A stretch of 45,921 nt of DNA from Cloacimonetes bacterium UBA5284 (GCA_002410505.1 DHSO01000039.1:1-45921), one strand, 5' to 3'. Shown: positions 24,728-32,802, counted from the first letter of the stretch. The notes: generated by a model from the letters alone, not told the origin. Numbers and translations are program-made.

Positions 24728-25063
24728 TTATCTGAGTGAGAACATTAACAATCCACAAACACCACGTAATAGGACCACAGAAGAAACAAGGGCAAAGAAC
24801 CAGTTGATTTCCGGGAAAAACAAATAGATAGATGCAGCGATCATCCCGGCTCCGATAGTCTCGCAACTGTTTATCTTGTGTGACAATTGCAATTCGCGCT
24901 CATCGGCTTTGTGCCCAATAATGGTGATCAACATAATGATCAGATACAGAAACAGAACTATTACCAGGCCGCGTAGATCCCATTTTTGTGCGGCAAACCA
25001 GAGCGATAGCCCGGTCAGTATTTCGATGGCATACAGAAGGGTGAAATTTCCTTTGATCTTCAT
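24728..25063 (-). CDS. Small integral membrane protein paired with XRE regulator
   Basis: This 111-residue protein has four predicted membrane segments (about 8-25, 30-50, 68-85 and 88-108) with a charged HKADERELQLSHK loop between the second and third. The pattern resembles the small membrane proteins often encoded next to a short XRE-type repressor (DUF2178-like), but I cannot name a family with certainty. Its start overlaps the XRE gene stop by four bases (25060-25063), so the two are translationally coupled. It probably senses or relays a membrane signal to the partner regulator; this is inference from the arrangement. Confidence 0.75.
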   Translation of the reverse strand: MKIKGNFTLLYAIEILTGLSLWFAAQKWDLRGLVIVLFLYLIIMLITIIGHKADERELQLSHKINSCETIGAGMIAASIYLFFPEINWFFALVSSVVLLRGVCGLLMFSLR

Positions 25064-25266
25064 TTTTCCTCCTCGAGCTTAAAGATCTCTTCAACAGTTG
25101 TGGAAAAGTGTTTGGCAAGCTTTAGCGCACTTACTACGCTAGGATAGAACACTGCCTTTTCGATGGAATTGATAGTCTGGCGACTCAAACCTACCGCTTT
25201 GGCCAATTCCGCCTGAGTGATATCCTGCTTAGCTCGCCATACTTTCAGTGAATTATGTAACTTCAT
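25060..25266 (-). CDS. XRE-family (Cro/CI-type) transcriptional regulator
   Basis: A 68-residue protein that is nearly all helix-turn-helix: LKVWRAKQDITQAELAKAVG followed by LSRQTINSIEKAVFYPS. This short form matches the YozG/HTH_3 regulators that pair with a small membrane protein. I choose ATG 25266 because GGGAGGTG ends a few bases upstream; the longer frame to 25311 has no site. A TTGACA lies about 45 bp upstream on the minus strand. Confidence 0.9.
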   Translation of the reverse strand: MKLHNSLKVWRAKQDITQAELAKAVGLSRQTINSIEKAVFYPSVVSALKLAKHFSTTVEEIFKLEEEK

Positions 25267-25370
25267 CTTCACCTCCCGAGCCCATGAAAAGAGAGTGGCT
25301 TGTTTTGTCAAGTTTTATTTACATAATGTCGCTAATACTTTCCCTTTCCCCTGTCTTACCCGGCTGAATT

Positions 25371-25415
25371 CCGGTCTTACCGGCCGCATCTGCCGGAGAA
25401 TCACTCCGGCTTTTC
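25371..25415. repeat. Two adjacent small GC-rich hairpins
   Basis: CCGGT-CTT-ACCGG at 25371-25383 and GCCGGAG-AATCA-CTCCGGC at 25392-25410, the latter followed on the plus strand by TTTTC. The second overlaps the stop codon of the wHTH gene on the minus strand. In the direction of that gene no T-run follows, so termination there is uncertain. Confidence 0.4.
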
Positions 25416-25718
25416 ACTATCCAGGATGCTGCGTAGATTGTCCTTGTATATCCTTAACGCTTTCGTTCCGGCATCAGTGATAATGGCTATGGTACGGGGA
25501 ACTCGTTTCTCAAAAGTTTTTTCGATCTCTATGTAGCCGGCGGCCTCCAATCTCTGTAGTTGCACCGATAGATTCCCCCGGCTCAGTTTCGTGTGATACA
25601 GCAAGCCATTGAAATCGATCTTATACATCATGGAAAGACATATCATGATCTTCAATCTGGCAGGTTCATGGATAATCCGATCTATCTCATCAAAATCGAT
25701 TACGGCCTTATTCTTCAT
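25401..25718 (-). CDS. Winged-helix transcriptional regulator (HTH_34/ArsR-like)
   Basis: A 105-residue winged-helix protein: PARLKIMICLSMMYKIDFNG, then a recognition helix area TKLSRGNLSVQLQRLEAAGY and a wing IEIEKTFEKRVPRTIAIITD. This is the pattern of the short MarR/ArsR-like regulators (winged helix, DNA-binding HTH_34). It overlaps the membrane-protein gene by 11 bp and is probably translated by coupling, as no good ribosome site is seen. In related pairs the regulator represses its own operon. Confidence 0.88.
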   Translation of the reverse strand: MKNKAVIDFDEIDRIIHEPARLKIMICLSMMYKIDFNGLLYHTKLSRGNLSVQLQRLEAAGYIEIEKTFEKRVPRTIAIITDAGTKALRIYKDNLRSILDSEKPE

Positions 25719-26301
25719 TTTCTAGCACCGGATTATGCTTTATGAAACTGATGAATTGCCCCAAACCAAAGACGATATTGAACAAACCGTACCAAAAGAG
25801 AAGCAGGGTTAAATACTCAATATCGTATGTACTTTTGCTGAAAACTAAAACCAAGATCAGGATCATGACGCGATCAAAATAGGGAAACAGGCTTTTACCA
25901 TTCCATATTATCGTGTTCTTAATCTGCCGATATAGGAACAATATGCAAGAGGCAAACAAAAACAAGTAATAAGCATTCGCGTCTCTGCCGTGTCCCAGCT
26001 GAGAAAATCCAATCAGCATTATTATCAACACTGCCAGCATTACAACGCTAGGCATCGTTCTGGAACGATCTGCTCCAATGCGCAACTTGCTGTAGCCGAT
26101 GCGGGGCAACACAAACTTCTTTCTTACGATCTGATACAGGGCTACAAATAGAAATAAATAAAGTGTAAAGACAAGCAATGATACGCTTTTGGCAAGATAT
26201 AGAGCCGTGCAGGCCATACCATTTGAGAACCATTGTAAACCATCAGCATAGTAAATATCCCACAAAAGACTTTTTTGAATATCATCAAAGCTGTTACTCA
26301 T
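25708..26301 (-). CDS. Multi-pass membrane protein paired with the wHTH regulator
   Basis: The 197-residue protein has about five hydrophobic segments (residues roughly 30-52, 72-90, 95-112, 130-148, 158-180) and no recognisable enzyme motif. ATG 26301 is chosen because GAGGTG lies six to eight bases before it; GTG 26310 also is in frame. It is the first gene of a two-gene unit with the winged-helix regulator, the second such regulator-membrane-protein couple in a row. A TTGACA with the perfect palindrome AAACTAGTTT (26333-26342) lies upstream and may be the promoter-operator. Confidence 0.75.
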   Translation of the reverse strand: MSNSFDDIQKSLLWDIYYADGLQWFSNGMACTALYLAKSVSLLVFTLYLFLFVALYQIVRKKFVLPRIGYSKLRIGADRSRTMPSVVMLAVLIIMLIGFSQLGHGRDANAYYLFLFASCILFLYRQIKNTIIWNGKSLFPYFDRVMILILVLVFSKSTYDIEYLTLLLFWYGLFNIVFGLGQFISFIKHNPVLENEE

Positions 26302-26332
26302 GCTAGTCACCTCATATTCTTGTTTATGTGGT

Positions 26333-26342
26333 AAACTAGTTT
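26333..26342. promoter_or_regulatory. Palindromic operator candidate
   Basis: AAACTAGTTT is a perfect 10-bp palindrome located about 18 bp downstream of a minus-strand TTGACA and about 32 bp before the start of the 25708-26301 gene, i.e. where a -10 box and operator would overlap. The -10 itself (TAGTTT) is poor. Confidence 0.3.
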
Positions 26343-26411
26343 GGCAGAATGTTTTTTGTCAAGATCTTTCTCAATTATTTCCGGTCTAGCCTCTCAGAAT
26401 AAACTTAAACA

Positions 26412-26855
26412 CTATATCTCATTATCCAGGTATTGATAGCCCGGAATTTTTGCCAGCAATCCGTCTTCGACTGCCGCTTTCACACTGCGACAGGGCAATT
26501 GCTGCTCCAGAATCTGTTCCCTGGTGATAGTCTTCAAGTTTACCTGCTGGGGATACTTCGCCTGCATCGCCCACATCATCTTGATATAAAGACTGTACCA
26601 TGAGGGCATGCGGATGCTCTCATCACGCTCTCTGATATCCGCAAGATACATGCGAAAATCGTGCTTGTAGCCATCACCGGGATTGATGCCTTTGATCTGA
26701 CGTGAGATCTCCCGATAGTCTTCGTTTTGAGCCTGGATCGGCATCTTCGGTGCACGCCGCACCACGGTTCGTTTTACACCCGGATGATAGTAGTATATAG
26801 CTCCATCCAACTTACCGGAAAAGCCAATTATTCCTGATTTTACACGGGCTTTCAT
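26412..26855 (-). CDS. Uncharacterised basic protein
   Basis: I do not recognise this 147-residue protein with confidence. It is basic, without signal peptide or membrane helix. The N terminus GIIGFSGKLDGAIYYYHPG and following VRRAPK loosely resemble the GFSGKVG...R-P start of DUF6266 proteins of Bacteroidota and their phages, but the rest does not clearly match. An excellent AGGAGGA site fixes ATG 26855; an upstream in-frame start at 26891 lacks one. It stands alone, with the palindromic element at 26899-27005 directly upstream. Confidence 0.7.
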   Translation of the reverse strand: MKARVKSGIIGFSGKLDGAIYYYHPGVKRTVVRRAPKMPIQAQNEDYREISRQIKGINPGDGYKHDFRMYLADIRERDESIRMPSWYSLYIKMMWAMQAKYPQQVNLKTITREQILEQQLPCRSVKAAVEDGLLAKIPGYQYLDNEI

Positions 26856-26898
26856 ATTGTTCCTCCTATGGTTTATTCTTTTGATTGCCATTATTCTT

Positions 26899-27005
26899 CC
26901 TCTGTTCTATCTGTCAATCACTTCTTTATCAAGCCTTCATCAAGCGTTAATAATTAACGCTTGATGAAGGCTTGATGAGCACTTGATTAACACTGTCCAC
27001 AGAGC
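26899..27005. repeat. 107-bp palindromic element, copy 1
   Basis: The core is a perfect 24-bp inverted repeat (26928-26951 and 26953-26976) around a single A. The right outer arm (26977-27005) matches copy 2 at 45869-45897 with only two differences. The left outer arm is diverged but still aligns without gaps, e.g. CTCTGT at 26900-26905 falls exactly where copy 2 has it (45792-45797). Similarity goes on some 15 bp beyond the right arm. The element lies between the unknown gene at 26412 and the secreted protein at 27207. Confidence 0.85.
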
Positions 27006-27206
27006 TGACACTGGGATTTGAAATATCGATATTTCCGCTCATTCCTTTCTACTGCTTATCTACTGATTATTCATGGTCCTTCTTTCGCTCATCAATCGCT
27101 GTTTTCTACAGTTCATTTTTATACCTCTCAAGATAAACTCAGAAGACGCTTGAAGATGGCACTTGCACGAATTACTCTGCCATCATTCAATCGAATCTCG
27201 ATGTTC
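27006..27206. other. Intergenic region, no gene seen
   Basis: About 200 AT-rich bases between the palindromic element and the stop of the sorting-domain protein at 27207. A weak reminder of the palindrome arm occurs at 27146-27166 (CGCTTGAAGATGGCACTTG). No terminator hairpin of the upstream minus-strand gene is evident. Confidence 0.4.
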
Positions 27207-28424
27207 TCACTTTATCAATGTGAATTTTCGGGAAGTTAAGATCTTGCCGGAAGCATCTAGCAGTTGAATAAGATAGACTCCGGAGCCCAAAGGAGGGTCT
27301 GTGTCTTGCAGCAAGTCCCAATTGAACTGTTTTGCTGAAGCAATGGCTAAAGTACGCAGCATCTGCCCTCGCAGATTGTATAGTATCAGGCTGCCCCCGG
27401 GTTCACTATTGCAAAGTTTTATCGAGAGCATATCTTTGGCCGGATTGGGATATAAACAGATCGTGGCCGGGCAAATCAAGGCTTCTTCATTGGTGGTCTC
27501 CAGAAAGTCAGTTAGATAGTATAAGCCATTGTCGTTCACCACATAAAAAGAAGGGGTATTCACGAGAGGAAAGATATCCATTTGCCTGCTTGGAGATTGC
27601 ATGTAGGGATGGTCCAGCAGGATAAGATTATCATATTGATCTTTGAGATATACCGTACTGGATTCCGCTTGGGAAAATCCCAGGATAAGCTTTTGATCAA
27701 AATTGGGTCCGATGCAGCTAAGATTTGAGACATAGAAGACCACTTCCCAGTTCGCGCCAAAATCGCCGGATCGCCATAGCCCGTCTGAATCACTTCCGCG
27801 AGACATTATGGCATACAATATTCCACTGTCCGTGTAGCGGATGGATTCAAAGCCGGGAGCGGTGGTGCTTTGCCAGCTCTGACCCGCATCATGCGATATC
27901 CACACTTCGTTATCCTTCATACAGGCAAGGTGTTCTTCGAAACCCGTGAAGCAGGTGAAACTTCCTTCTCCCAAGTCCCATATACGGTTCCATGTATCCG
28001 CGTCGCCAGAAGAAAACATGTATTCTTGCGTTCCCAGATAATATGTGCAATTGTGCATGCAGTAGGCCAGGAAATTGGGAAATGCGTACCATTCTTCTAC
28101 GGTCCAGGTGTGCTCATTCAGATCAAATAACCACAATCCATCGCTGTATGTGCCGTCCCCCATCAGAACCATGAGGGTGTTTCCATCCATTGGCAGCAGG
28201 GATTTTATTGTGAGACCTCCTCCACCAAAATCGTATTCCTGGTAGAGCCCGGATTCATTTATCACCAGTTTCTTCTGAGCCTCACGTATGATACCGTAAC
28301 TCTCCGGAAAAGCGGCAAGCTGCACTGCCGTGATCTCATCTGCATTCGGACCGTATGGATAGCATTCCAGCGCGAAAGCTGAGCTTGAAACAAGGGCTAG
28401 AAAGAATATAATCATCGCTTTCAT
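27207..28424 (-). CDS. Secreted protein with type IX sorting domain
   Basis: The 405-residue exported protein has a signal peptide (MKAMIIFFLALVSSSAFA), a body with repeated beta-rich units including a BNR-like SHDAGQSW and SGDFGANW (propeller-like), and a C-terminal Por-type sorting domain starting at CLYPNPAKD (about residue 330) and ending SRKFTLIK. Such C-terminal domains direct proteins through the type IX secretion system to the cell surface or medium in the FCB group. ATG 28424 has GAGGAG seven bases upstream; the longer frame to 28451 does not. It is divergent from the secreted protein at 28682. Confidence 0.85.
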   Translation of the reverse strand: MKAMIIFFLALVSSSAFALECYPYGPNADEITAVQLAAFPESYGIIREAQKKLVINESGLYQEYDFGGGGLTIKSLLPMDGNTLMVLMGDGTYSDGLWLFDLNEHTWTVEEWYAFPNFLAYCMHNCTYYLGTQEYMFSSGDADTWNRIWDLGEGSFTCFTGFEEHLACMKDNEVWISHDAGQSWQSTTAPGFESIRYTDSGILYAIMSRGSDSDGLWRSGDFGANWEVVFYVSNLSCIGPNFDQKLILGFSQAESSTVYLKDQYDNLILLDHPYMQSPSRQMDIFPLVNTPSFYVVNDNGLYYLTDFLETTNEEALICPATICLYPNPAKDMLSIKLCNSEPGGSLILYNLRGQMLRTLAIASAKQFNWDLLQDTDPPLGSGVYLIQLLDASGKILTSRKFTLIK

Positions 28425-28681
28425 AAACAGCTCCTCAGGATGGCATTTCATACATGTAAATGAAGCAAGAATTGTTCCATAACTTATATATTTTTCAGGA
28501 AGTTCAGCAGATTCTCAAACCCGGCTTTCCCAAGCCGCGAATGCTGCTGGGGGACTATAAATGAATCCCCATTATCCGCAGCAAAATTTACAAATGAGAT
28601 TTAGATCAAACAAAATACTTGACGAATATTGGCAGCGCATCCAAATGAATTTCTTTAAAGAGCTTTAAAACGAGGTGGATC

Positions 28682-30625
28682 ATGAAGCAAAGTATATTAG
28701 TTGTCAGCATCTTATGTCTGGCTGCTCTGGTTTGGGGACAGTGGAGCAGTGATGCATCCTCTCCCCTGCTTATTGCCGGCGGGCCCGGTGAGCAATCGAT
28801 GCCCAAAGTTGCCGTTTGTGCCAATGGCAATACTTACATCAGCTATTTCGACAATGCCACCGGGGGCTATAAAGTGTGGCTGAAGCTACTGGATATGGAC
28901 GGTTACGAATTATGGCCGTCTCCTGTAGAGATGACAGGCAGCATATCCGATTCATGGCTTACGGATTATGCCATCTGCGTGGATCAGGAAGATAACGCTC
29001 TGATCTGTTTTCAAGATATACGCTTGGGCTACAACAGCATATTCGTTTATAAAGTGTCTCAACAGGGAGAACAGCTATGGGCTGAAAACGGATTGAGCCT
29101 TTCCATCAATGCATCCATGGATTATCCGGACTACACACCGGTACTATTGAATACCTCTGATAATGATACTTTTGTAGCCTGGCAACATCAAGGCTCTCCT
29201 GCTACTATCGCGATCCAAAATATCAGCTCCAACGGACAGATCGCATGGCAGGATGGACTCATTATGACGGCAGGCATTGGAGAAAATTGCAATTGGCCGC
29301 AGCTTTTGGAGAGCGAGAATGGTGATGTGTTGATGAAGTATTATGTGGATTCCGGTCCATTCTACAGCCCCAATCGTATTCTGAAAGTGGCAAGATATTC
29401 TGCTGAGGGAGAGTTGATCTGGGATCAGACGATATCAGACGCCCTGGGCATAGCGGCCTGGACTCAGGTGATCGGCTTTGCCCCCGATGGCAGCGGAGGC
29501 GCGGTGCTGAGCTGGCATGACGATCGCGATATGAACAGTATCAACCAGGCATATTTTGCCCGTATCACTGCCTCGGGAGAGATCACTACGCCGGAAAATG
29601 GCGCGGCGATAAGCTCCACTACCGGATATCAGCATTTCTATCCTTGGGTGGATTGCGATCCTGAACTTCAGGAAGCACGTGTGGCAATGCGGGTAACAAG
29701 TGCGGATCAGAATAATTATGGGGCAATCTTCCAAAGGCTGGATTACAGTGGGAACAGATTGATTTCAGATGCAGGATACATCTTGCAGGAGCTATCCGGC
29801 TTTGATCACAATCCCATATATGCAAAGAATATGCGGGCTAGATTTCATTATCTTTACTCCCGCTTCAATTCCACCAGTCCCAATGTGGAACACATCCATA
29901 GCTCGCACAATGAAATCCCCGGCCTTTATGATGCCTGGAATACCGGTGGGGTAGCAACTGCCGAATCCGCGAAATTACATTACAGCTTTGCATCACATCT
30001 CGAAGATTGGGTGATAATGGGATATGAAGACGATTCCGGCGATAGAGACATTTACGCCATGCGTTATTGGTACAATGGAAATGTGGGAGAATGCAAGGAT
30101 GGCCCACAAAATGTAACTGCGGAATTTATCCATCCCTCCGGCGTCCTGATCGAATGGGATACCCCCGCCTTTTCGGATCCGGACAGTTACATAGTACAAT
30201 TGGGAGAATTCACTTTTCAAGTGCCAAACACTGACACGCAATACACCATCGATGATGTCGAACCCGGTTTTTACCAGGTATTGGTTTTTGCTGTCTATGG
30301 CGACGATCATGTTCCCCAAAATGAATATGTGGAGATAAATGTATCGGACAATTCTGACCCGGTGCAAAGCCCGGTCAGCCTCATGATTTCTCCAAATCCA
30401 TTCTGTGATAACGCGCGAATCAGCTGGCAAACCCGCAAAAGCGGAACCAGCTCATTAGGACTATACAATATTCGCGGTCAACAAGTGCTCTCTCTCAAAA
30501 TCTACACCGGTATCGGCATAAACAGCTATCTCTTGCAAAAGGATAAGCTCGCTTCAGGACTCTATTTCCTGAGGCTGCAGAGTCCTTCGGGAAGCGTAAG
30601 CAGAAAAGTGCTGATCTTGCATTAG
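28682..30625 (+). CDS. Large secreted protein with type IX sorting domain
   Basis: The 647-residue protein has a signal peptide (cleavage near LVWGQWSS), a long beta-propeller-like body (about 20-460) with repeated blocks of the type W...DG.I....G, an Fn3-like domain (about 470-550; FIHPSGVLIEWDTP) and a C-terminal sorting domain starting SPNPFCDNARISW and ending SRKVLILH. It is probably displayed on the surface; ligand or enzyme function is not evident. A GAGGTGG site precedes the ATG. A TTGACG lies about 60 bp upstream without a good -10. Confidence 0.85.
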   Translation: MKQSILVVSILCLAALVWGQWSSDASSPLLIAGGPGEQSMPKVAVCANGNTYISYFDNATGGYKVWLKLLDMDGYELWPSPVEMTGSISDSWLTDYAICVDQEDNALICFQDIRLGYNSIFVYKVSQQGEQLWAENGLSLSINASMDYPDYTPVLLNTSDNDTFVAWQHQGSPATIAIQNISSNGQIAWQDGLIMTAGIGENCNWPQLLESENGDVLMKYYVDSGPFYSPNRILKVARYSAEGELIWDQTISDALGIAAWTQVIGFAPDGSGGAVLSWHDDRDMNSINQAYFARITASGEITTPENGAAISSTTGYQHFYPWVDCDPELQEARVAMRVTSADQNNYGAIFQRLDYSGNRLISDAGYILQELSGFDHNPIYAKNMRARFHYLYSRFNSTSPNVEHIHSSHNEIPGLYDAWNTGGVATAESAKLHYSFASHLEDWVIMGYEDDSGDRDIYAMRYWYNGNVGECKDGPQNVTAEFIHPSGVLIEWDTPAFSDPDSYIVQLGEFTFQVPNTDTQYTIDDVEPGFYQVLVFAVYGDDHVPQNEYVEINVSDNSDPVQSPVSLMISPNPFCDNARISWQTRKSGTSSLGLYNIRGQQVLSLKIYTGIGINSYLLQKDKLASGLYFLRLQSPSGSVSRKVLILH

Positions 30626-30703
30626 GGAAAGCCATCGATCCAAATAAGAATATTATTTATGCACTGCTCTTGTTTATCAACATAAGCGGATGAGGAGAGT
30701 TCC

Positions 30704-30997
30704 ATGACAAAGCGTTATATCTATCGTAATTTGAGCATATTATGCTTTATCGCTTGTGTAATCATATCAAGGTATCAGATCCAAGACCCAAATCTCTACA
30801 GAGGACTTCTTGGCCGAGTATTGTTCGTGGCAAGTTGTATCTTTGTGATCATACATAATAGGGTTAACAACATTAAATCCCCATTCTACGATCCCGATAA
30901 GAAAAAGCATATTCGCAATTGGCTGATCTACATCATATCCATTATAGTATTTGTGATCGTGTTTGTGTATGTCTATATAAACTATTTCGCACGCTAG
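30704..30997 (+). CDS. Small membrane protein
   Basis: I do not recognise this 97-residue protein. It has three hydrophobic stretches: residues about 10-22, 33-47 and 74-93, the last very hydrophobic (IISIIVFVIVFVYVYINY). A basic loop DPDKKKHIRNW lies before the last helix. GAGGAGAG upstream of ATG 30704 is a good ribosome site. It lies 78 bp after the sorting-domain protein and may be in the same transcript. Confidence 0.65.
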   Translation: MTKRYIYRNLSILCFIACVIISRYQIQDPNLYRGLLGRVLFVASCIFVIIHNRVNNIKSPFYDPDKKKHIRNWLIYIISIIVFVIVFVYVYINYFAR

Positions 30998-31273
30998 TGT
31001 TTGCAAAGCAGCATTTAGCCTCCAGCACAAGTATTATCCGCATTCAATTTTTTGAGCTTTTTTGAGGAACAAGAGATACATGAATTATTGAATAATGAGT
31101 CCCCAATCATCTGCTTAATATGTATATAGCCGGGATTGACCCACAAAGAATCTCGTATGGTGTAGAGCTCGGATCGATACCAAGAACAGATCCTCAGCCG
31201 ATGAATGGATTGCCGGACAAAAGCTTCTGAGGCTCCAAACCAGTGAGAACTCCCCAAGTGCCGTTCTTTAGTC
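30998..31273. other. Intergenic region, no gene seen
   Basis: About 275 bp before the groES promoter. A minus-strand frame runs through it into groES, but it has neither ribosome site nor family motif and is treated as a shadow. No tRNA or clear hairpin is seen. Confidence 0.5.
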
Positions 31274-31283
31274 TTGACAAAAA

Positions 31284-31310
31284 TTAGCACTCTAAAAAAG
31301 TGTTTGCTAA
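31284..31310 (+). promoter_or_regulatory. CIRCE operator (HrcA site) before groES
   Basis: TTAGCACTC, nine bases, then GTTTGCTAA: the left half is a perfect CIRCE half-site and the right half keeps seven of nine positions of GAGTGCTAA. A TTGACA (31274-31279) overlaps its left edge, so HrcA bound here would block the promoter. It implies heat-shock control of groES-trxA. Confidence 0.85.
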
Positions 31311-31369
31311 GAACGATAAATTGCTTATCATAAAGTTTAGGAATCTTACGTAAAACTATGGAGGTTATT

Positions 31370-31639
31370 ATGAAACTGAGACCTATCGAAGACCATGTGG
31401 TGGTAAAGATCGCCACCTCTGAAGAAAAGAAGATCGGCGGGATCATCATACCGGATACCGCCAAAGAGAAACCGCAGATAGCGGAGATCATAGCCGTTGG
31501 TACGGATGAAGACCTGCAAAAGATAGTAAAAGTAGGTGAAAAAGTGCTTTATGGCAAATATGCCGGCACCGAGATCGAGCTGGACGGTGAGAAGTATCTC
31601 ATTCTTTCCAAGAGTGATATCCTGGCCGTAGTAGAGTAG
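31370..31639 (+). CDS. groES: Co-chaperonin GroES
   Basis: GroES is the heptameric lid of the GroEL chamber. The 89-residue protein shows all usual parts: MKLRPIEDHVVVK, mobile loop with KIGGIIIPDTAKEKPQ, roof-loop region, KVLYGKYAGTEIELDGEKYL and SDILAVVE at the end. ATG 31370 is chosen for its GGAGG site; the frame is open from 31358. A CIRCE operator lies 60 bp upstream. Unusually, groEL does not follow; the next gene, 6 bp later, is thioredoxin. Confidence 0.97.
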   Translation: MKLRPIEDHVVVKIATSEEKKIGGIIIPDTAKEKPQIAEIIAVGTDEDLQKIVKVGEKVLYGKYAGTEIELDGEKYLILSKSDILAVVE

Positions 31640-31645
31640 GGCGAC

Positions 31646-31966
31646 ATGCCGATATTAGAAGTAAAGACCGACACATTTGAAGCAGAAGTTCTAAAATCCG
31701 ACACTCCAGTGTTAGTGGATTTTTGGGCTCCCTGGTGCGGTCCCTGTAAGGCCTTGTTACCCATCATCCAGAAGCTTGCCGACGAAGTGGACGGTAAGGT
31801 GAAAATCTGTAAAGTAAACATTGATGAAAGCCCGGAGATAGCCGGGAAGTATTCTATCATGTCCATCCCGACCTTATTGATTTTCAAAGATGGCGCAGTT
31901 AGCGACCAGCTGGTAGGATTGGTGCAAAAGGGCAAGATCATGGACAAGCTGAACGCGCTTTTGTAA
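31646..31966 (+). CDS. trxA: Thioredoxin
   Basis: A 106-residue thioredoxin that reduces protein disulfides, normally with NADPH-thioredoxin reductase. The active site is WAPWCGPCK (Cys about residues 33 and 36), the cis-proline segment is MSIPTLLIFKDG, and the length is typical. No signal peptide, so it is cytoplasmic. It begins 6 bp after groES, so both are probably under CIRCE/HrcA control, which joins redox repair and folding in the stress response. A strong hairpin follows. Confidence 0.96.
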   Translation: MPILEVKTDTFEAEVLKSDTPVLVDFWAPWCGPCKALLPIIQKLADEVDGKVKICKVNIDESPEIAGKYSIMSIPTLLIFKDGAVSDQLVGLVQKGKIMDKLNALL

Positions 31967-31987
31967 GTAAGCTTTATTATCATAATT

Positions 31988-32017
31988 GGGCGGAGGCATA
32001 TGCTTTCGCCCGATTTT
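31988..32017 (+). terminator. Terminator of the groES-trxA operon
   Basis: GGGCGGAGGC pairs with GCTTTCGCCC around an ATAT loop: ten pairs including two G-U, followed by GATTTTA. It lies 22 bp after the trxA stop and isolates the rpmH cluster. Confidence 0.75.
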
Positions 32018-32107
32018 ACAGTGAAAATGCTTGACTGATTAGCTATGGGAAAAATTCTGGTTATCTACTGGAAAAATAATAGATGAAATCCAAAGGAGAC
32101 CACATAA

Positions 32108-32242
32108 ATGAAAAGGACTTATCAGCCCTCAAACAGATCCCGCAAAAATACCCACGGCTTTCGGAGCCGCATGGCTACCAGAAACGGTCGCAAGGTATTA
32201 GCCCGTCGCAGAGCCAAGGGAAGAAAATCGCTCTGCGTATAA
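32108..32242 (+). CDS. rpmH: Ribosomal protein L34
   Basis: This is a short gene of 44 codons. The protein begins MKRTYQPSNRSRKNTHGFRS and ends AKGRKSLCV, the near-universal L34 sequence, part of the large ribosomal subunit near the tunnel. AAAGGAG lies nine bases before ATG 32108. It heads the conserved rpmH-rnpA-yidD-yidC-khpB cluster; rnpA starts 3 bp after its stop. Confidence 0.98.
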   Translation: MKRTYQPSNRSRKNTHGFRSRMATRNGRKVLARRRAKGRKSLCV

Positions 32243-32245
32243 ACC

Positions 32246-32560
32246 ATGATCCGTTGGATCAAAGCTCATCAGGAGTATGTGGAGTTTTCCTACGCGGAAA
32301 AAGCGAAACGAACCCGATATTTTTACGTGCCTGTCTTGCCGGATCCCCAGGGACCGGCATTGGGCATCACGATCAGCAAAAAAGTATCGAATGCGGCATC
32401 CCGGAACCGGCTCAAACGCCGTATGAGAGCATGGTTTCGGGAGCACCAGCATATCCTGGCCCCTACCTGCAAGATGAATTTCATCGCCAGGCGCGGAGCT
32501 GCGGATCTTTCCTGGCAGGAACTCTGTGAGCATCTCGGAGAAACGATAAAATGCATGTAA
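32246..32560 (+). CDS. rnpA: Ribonuclease P protein component
   Basis: RnpA is the protein subunit that helps the RNase P RNA bind precursor tRNA for 5' maturation. The 104-residue protein is basic, of usual length, and has the RNR signature NRLKRRMRAWFREH preceded by GITISKKVSNAASR. Its end overlaps the yidD start by ten bases. The RNA partner (rnpB) is not in this window. Confidence 0.95.
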   Translation: MIRWIKAHQEYVEFSYAEKAKRTRYFYVPVLPDPQGPALGITISKKVSNAASRNRLKRRMRAWFREHQHILAPTCKMNFIARRGAADLSWQELCEHLGETIKCM

Positions 32561-32793
32561 GTACACAATCGATAGTGAACCTCCCAAGCCGGTTTATGAT
32601 TCTGCTTATCCGCTTTTATCAGATTGTTATCTCTCCCTATTTACCAAAATCCTGCCGCTTCAACCCCAGTTGTTCCACCTATGCCATCCAGGCCTTTCAG
32701 CGTTATAATCCTGTCAAAGCCCTATATTTGAGCACTTGGCGCGTTTTGCGTTGCAATCCCTTTTGCAAAGGTGGATACGACCCACTGCCATAA
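32551..32793 (+). CDS. yidD: Membrane protein insertion efficiency factor YidD
   Basis: YidD is a small amphipathic inner-membrane-associated protein that assists insertion by YidC. The 80-residue protein carries the family signature SCRFNPSCSTYAIQAFQRY and the C-terminal RCNPFCKGGYDPLP. It sits between rnpA (overlap) and yidC (9 bp later), its standard place. A second in-frame ATG at 32596 would give the shorter form found in many bacteria. Confidence 0.95.
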   Translation: MHVSTQSIVNLPSRFMILLIRFYQIVISPYLPKSCRFNPSCSTYAIQAFQRYNPVKALYLSTWRVLRCNPFCKGGYDPLP

Positions 32794-32802
32794 GGAGTAA
32801 AA

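Noticed and set aside
26899..27005. CRISPR repeat or phage attachment site
   Set aside because: The repeat is a single palindrome, not a spaced array, and there are no cas genes, integrase or tRNA next to it.
27018..27239. 73-codon plus-strand frame after palindrome copy 1
   Set aside because: No ribosome site, runs into the antisense of the sorting-domain protein end, and no recognisable sequence.
31015..31491. 158-codon minus-strand frame from the intergenic region into groES
   Set aside because: It crosses the CIRCE element and the groES start; its N-terminal half is antisense to groES and I recognise no motif in the rest.
31967..32107. Possible replication origin near rpmH
   Set aside because: rpmH often lies near dnaA and oriC, but dnaA is absent, the gap is only 140 bp and I see no cluster of DnaA boxes.
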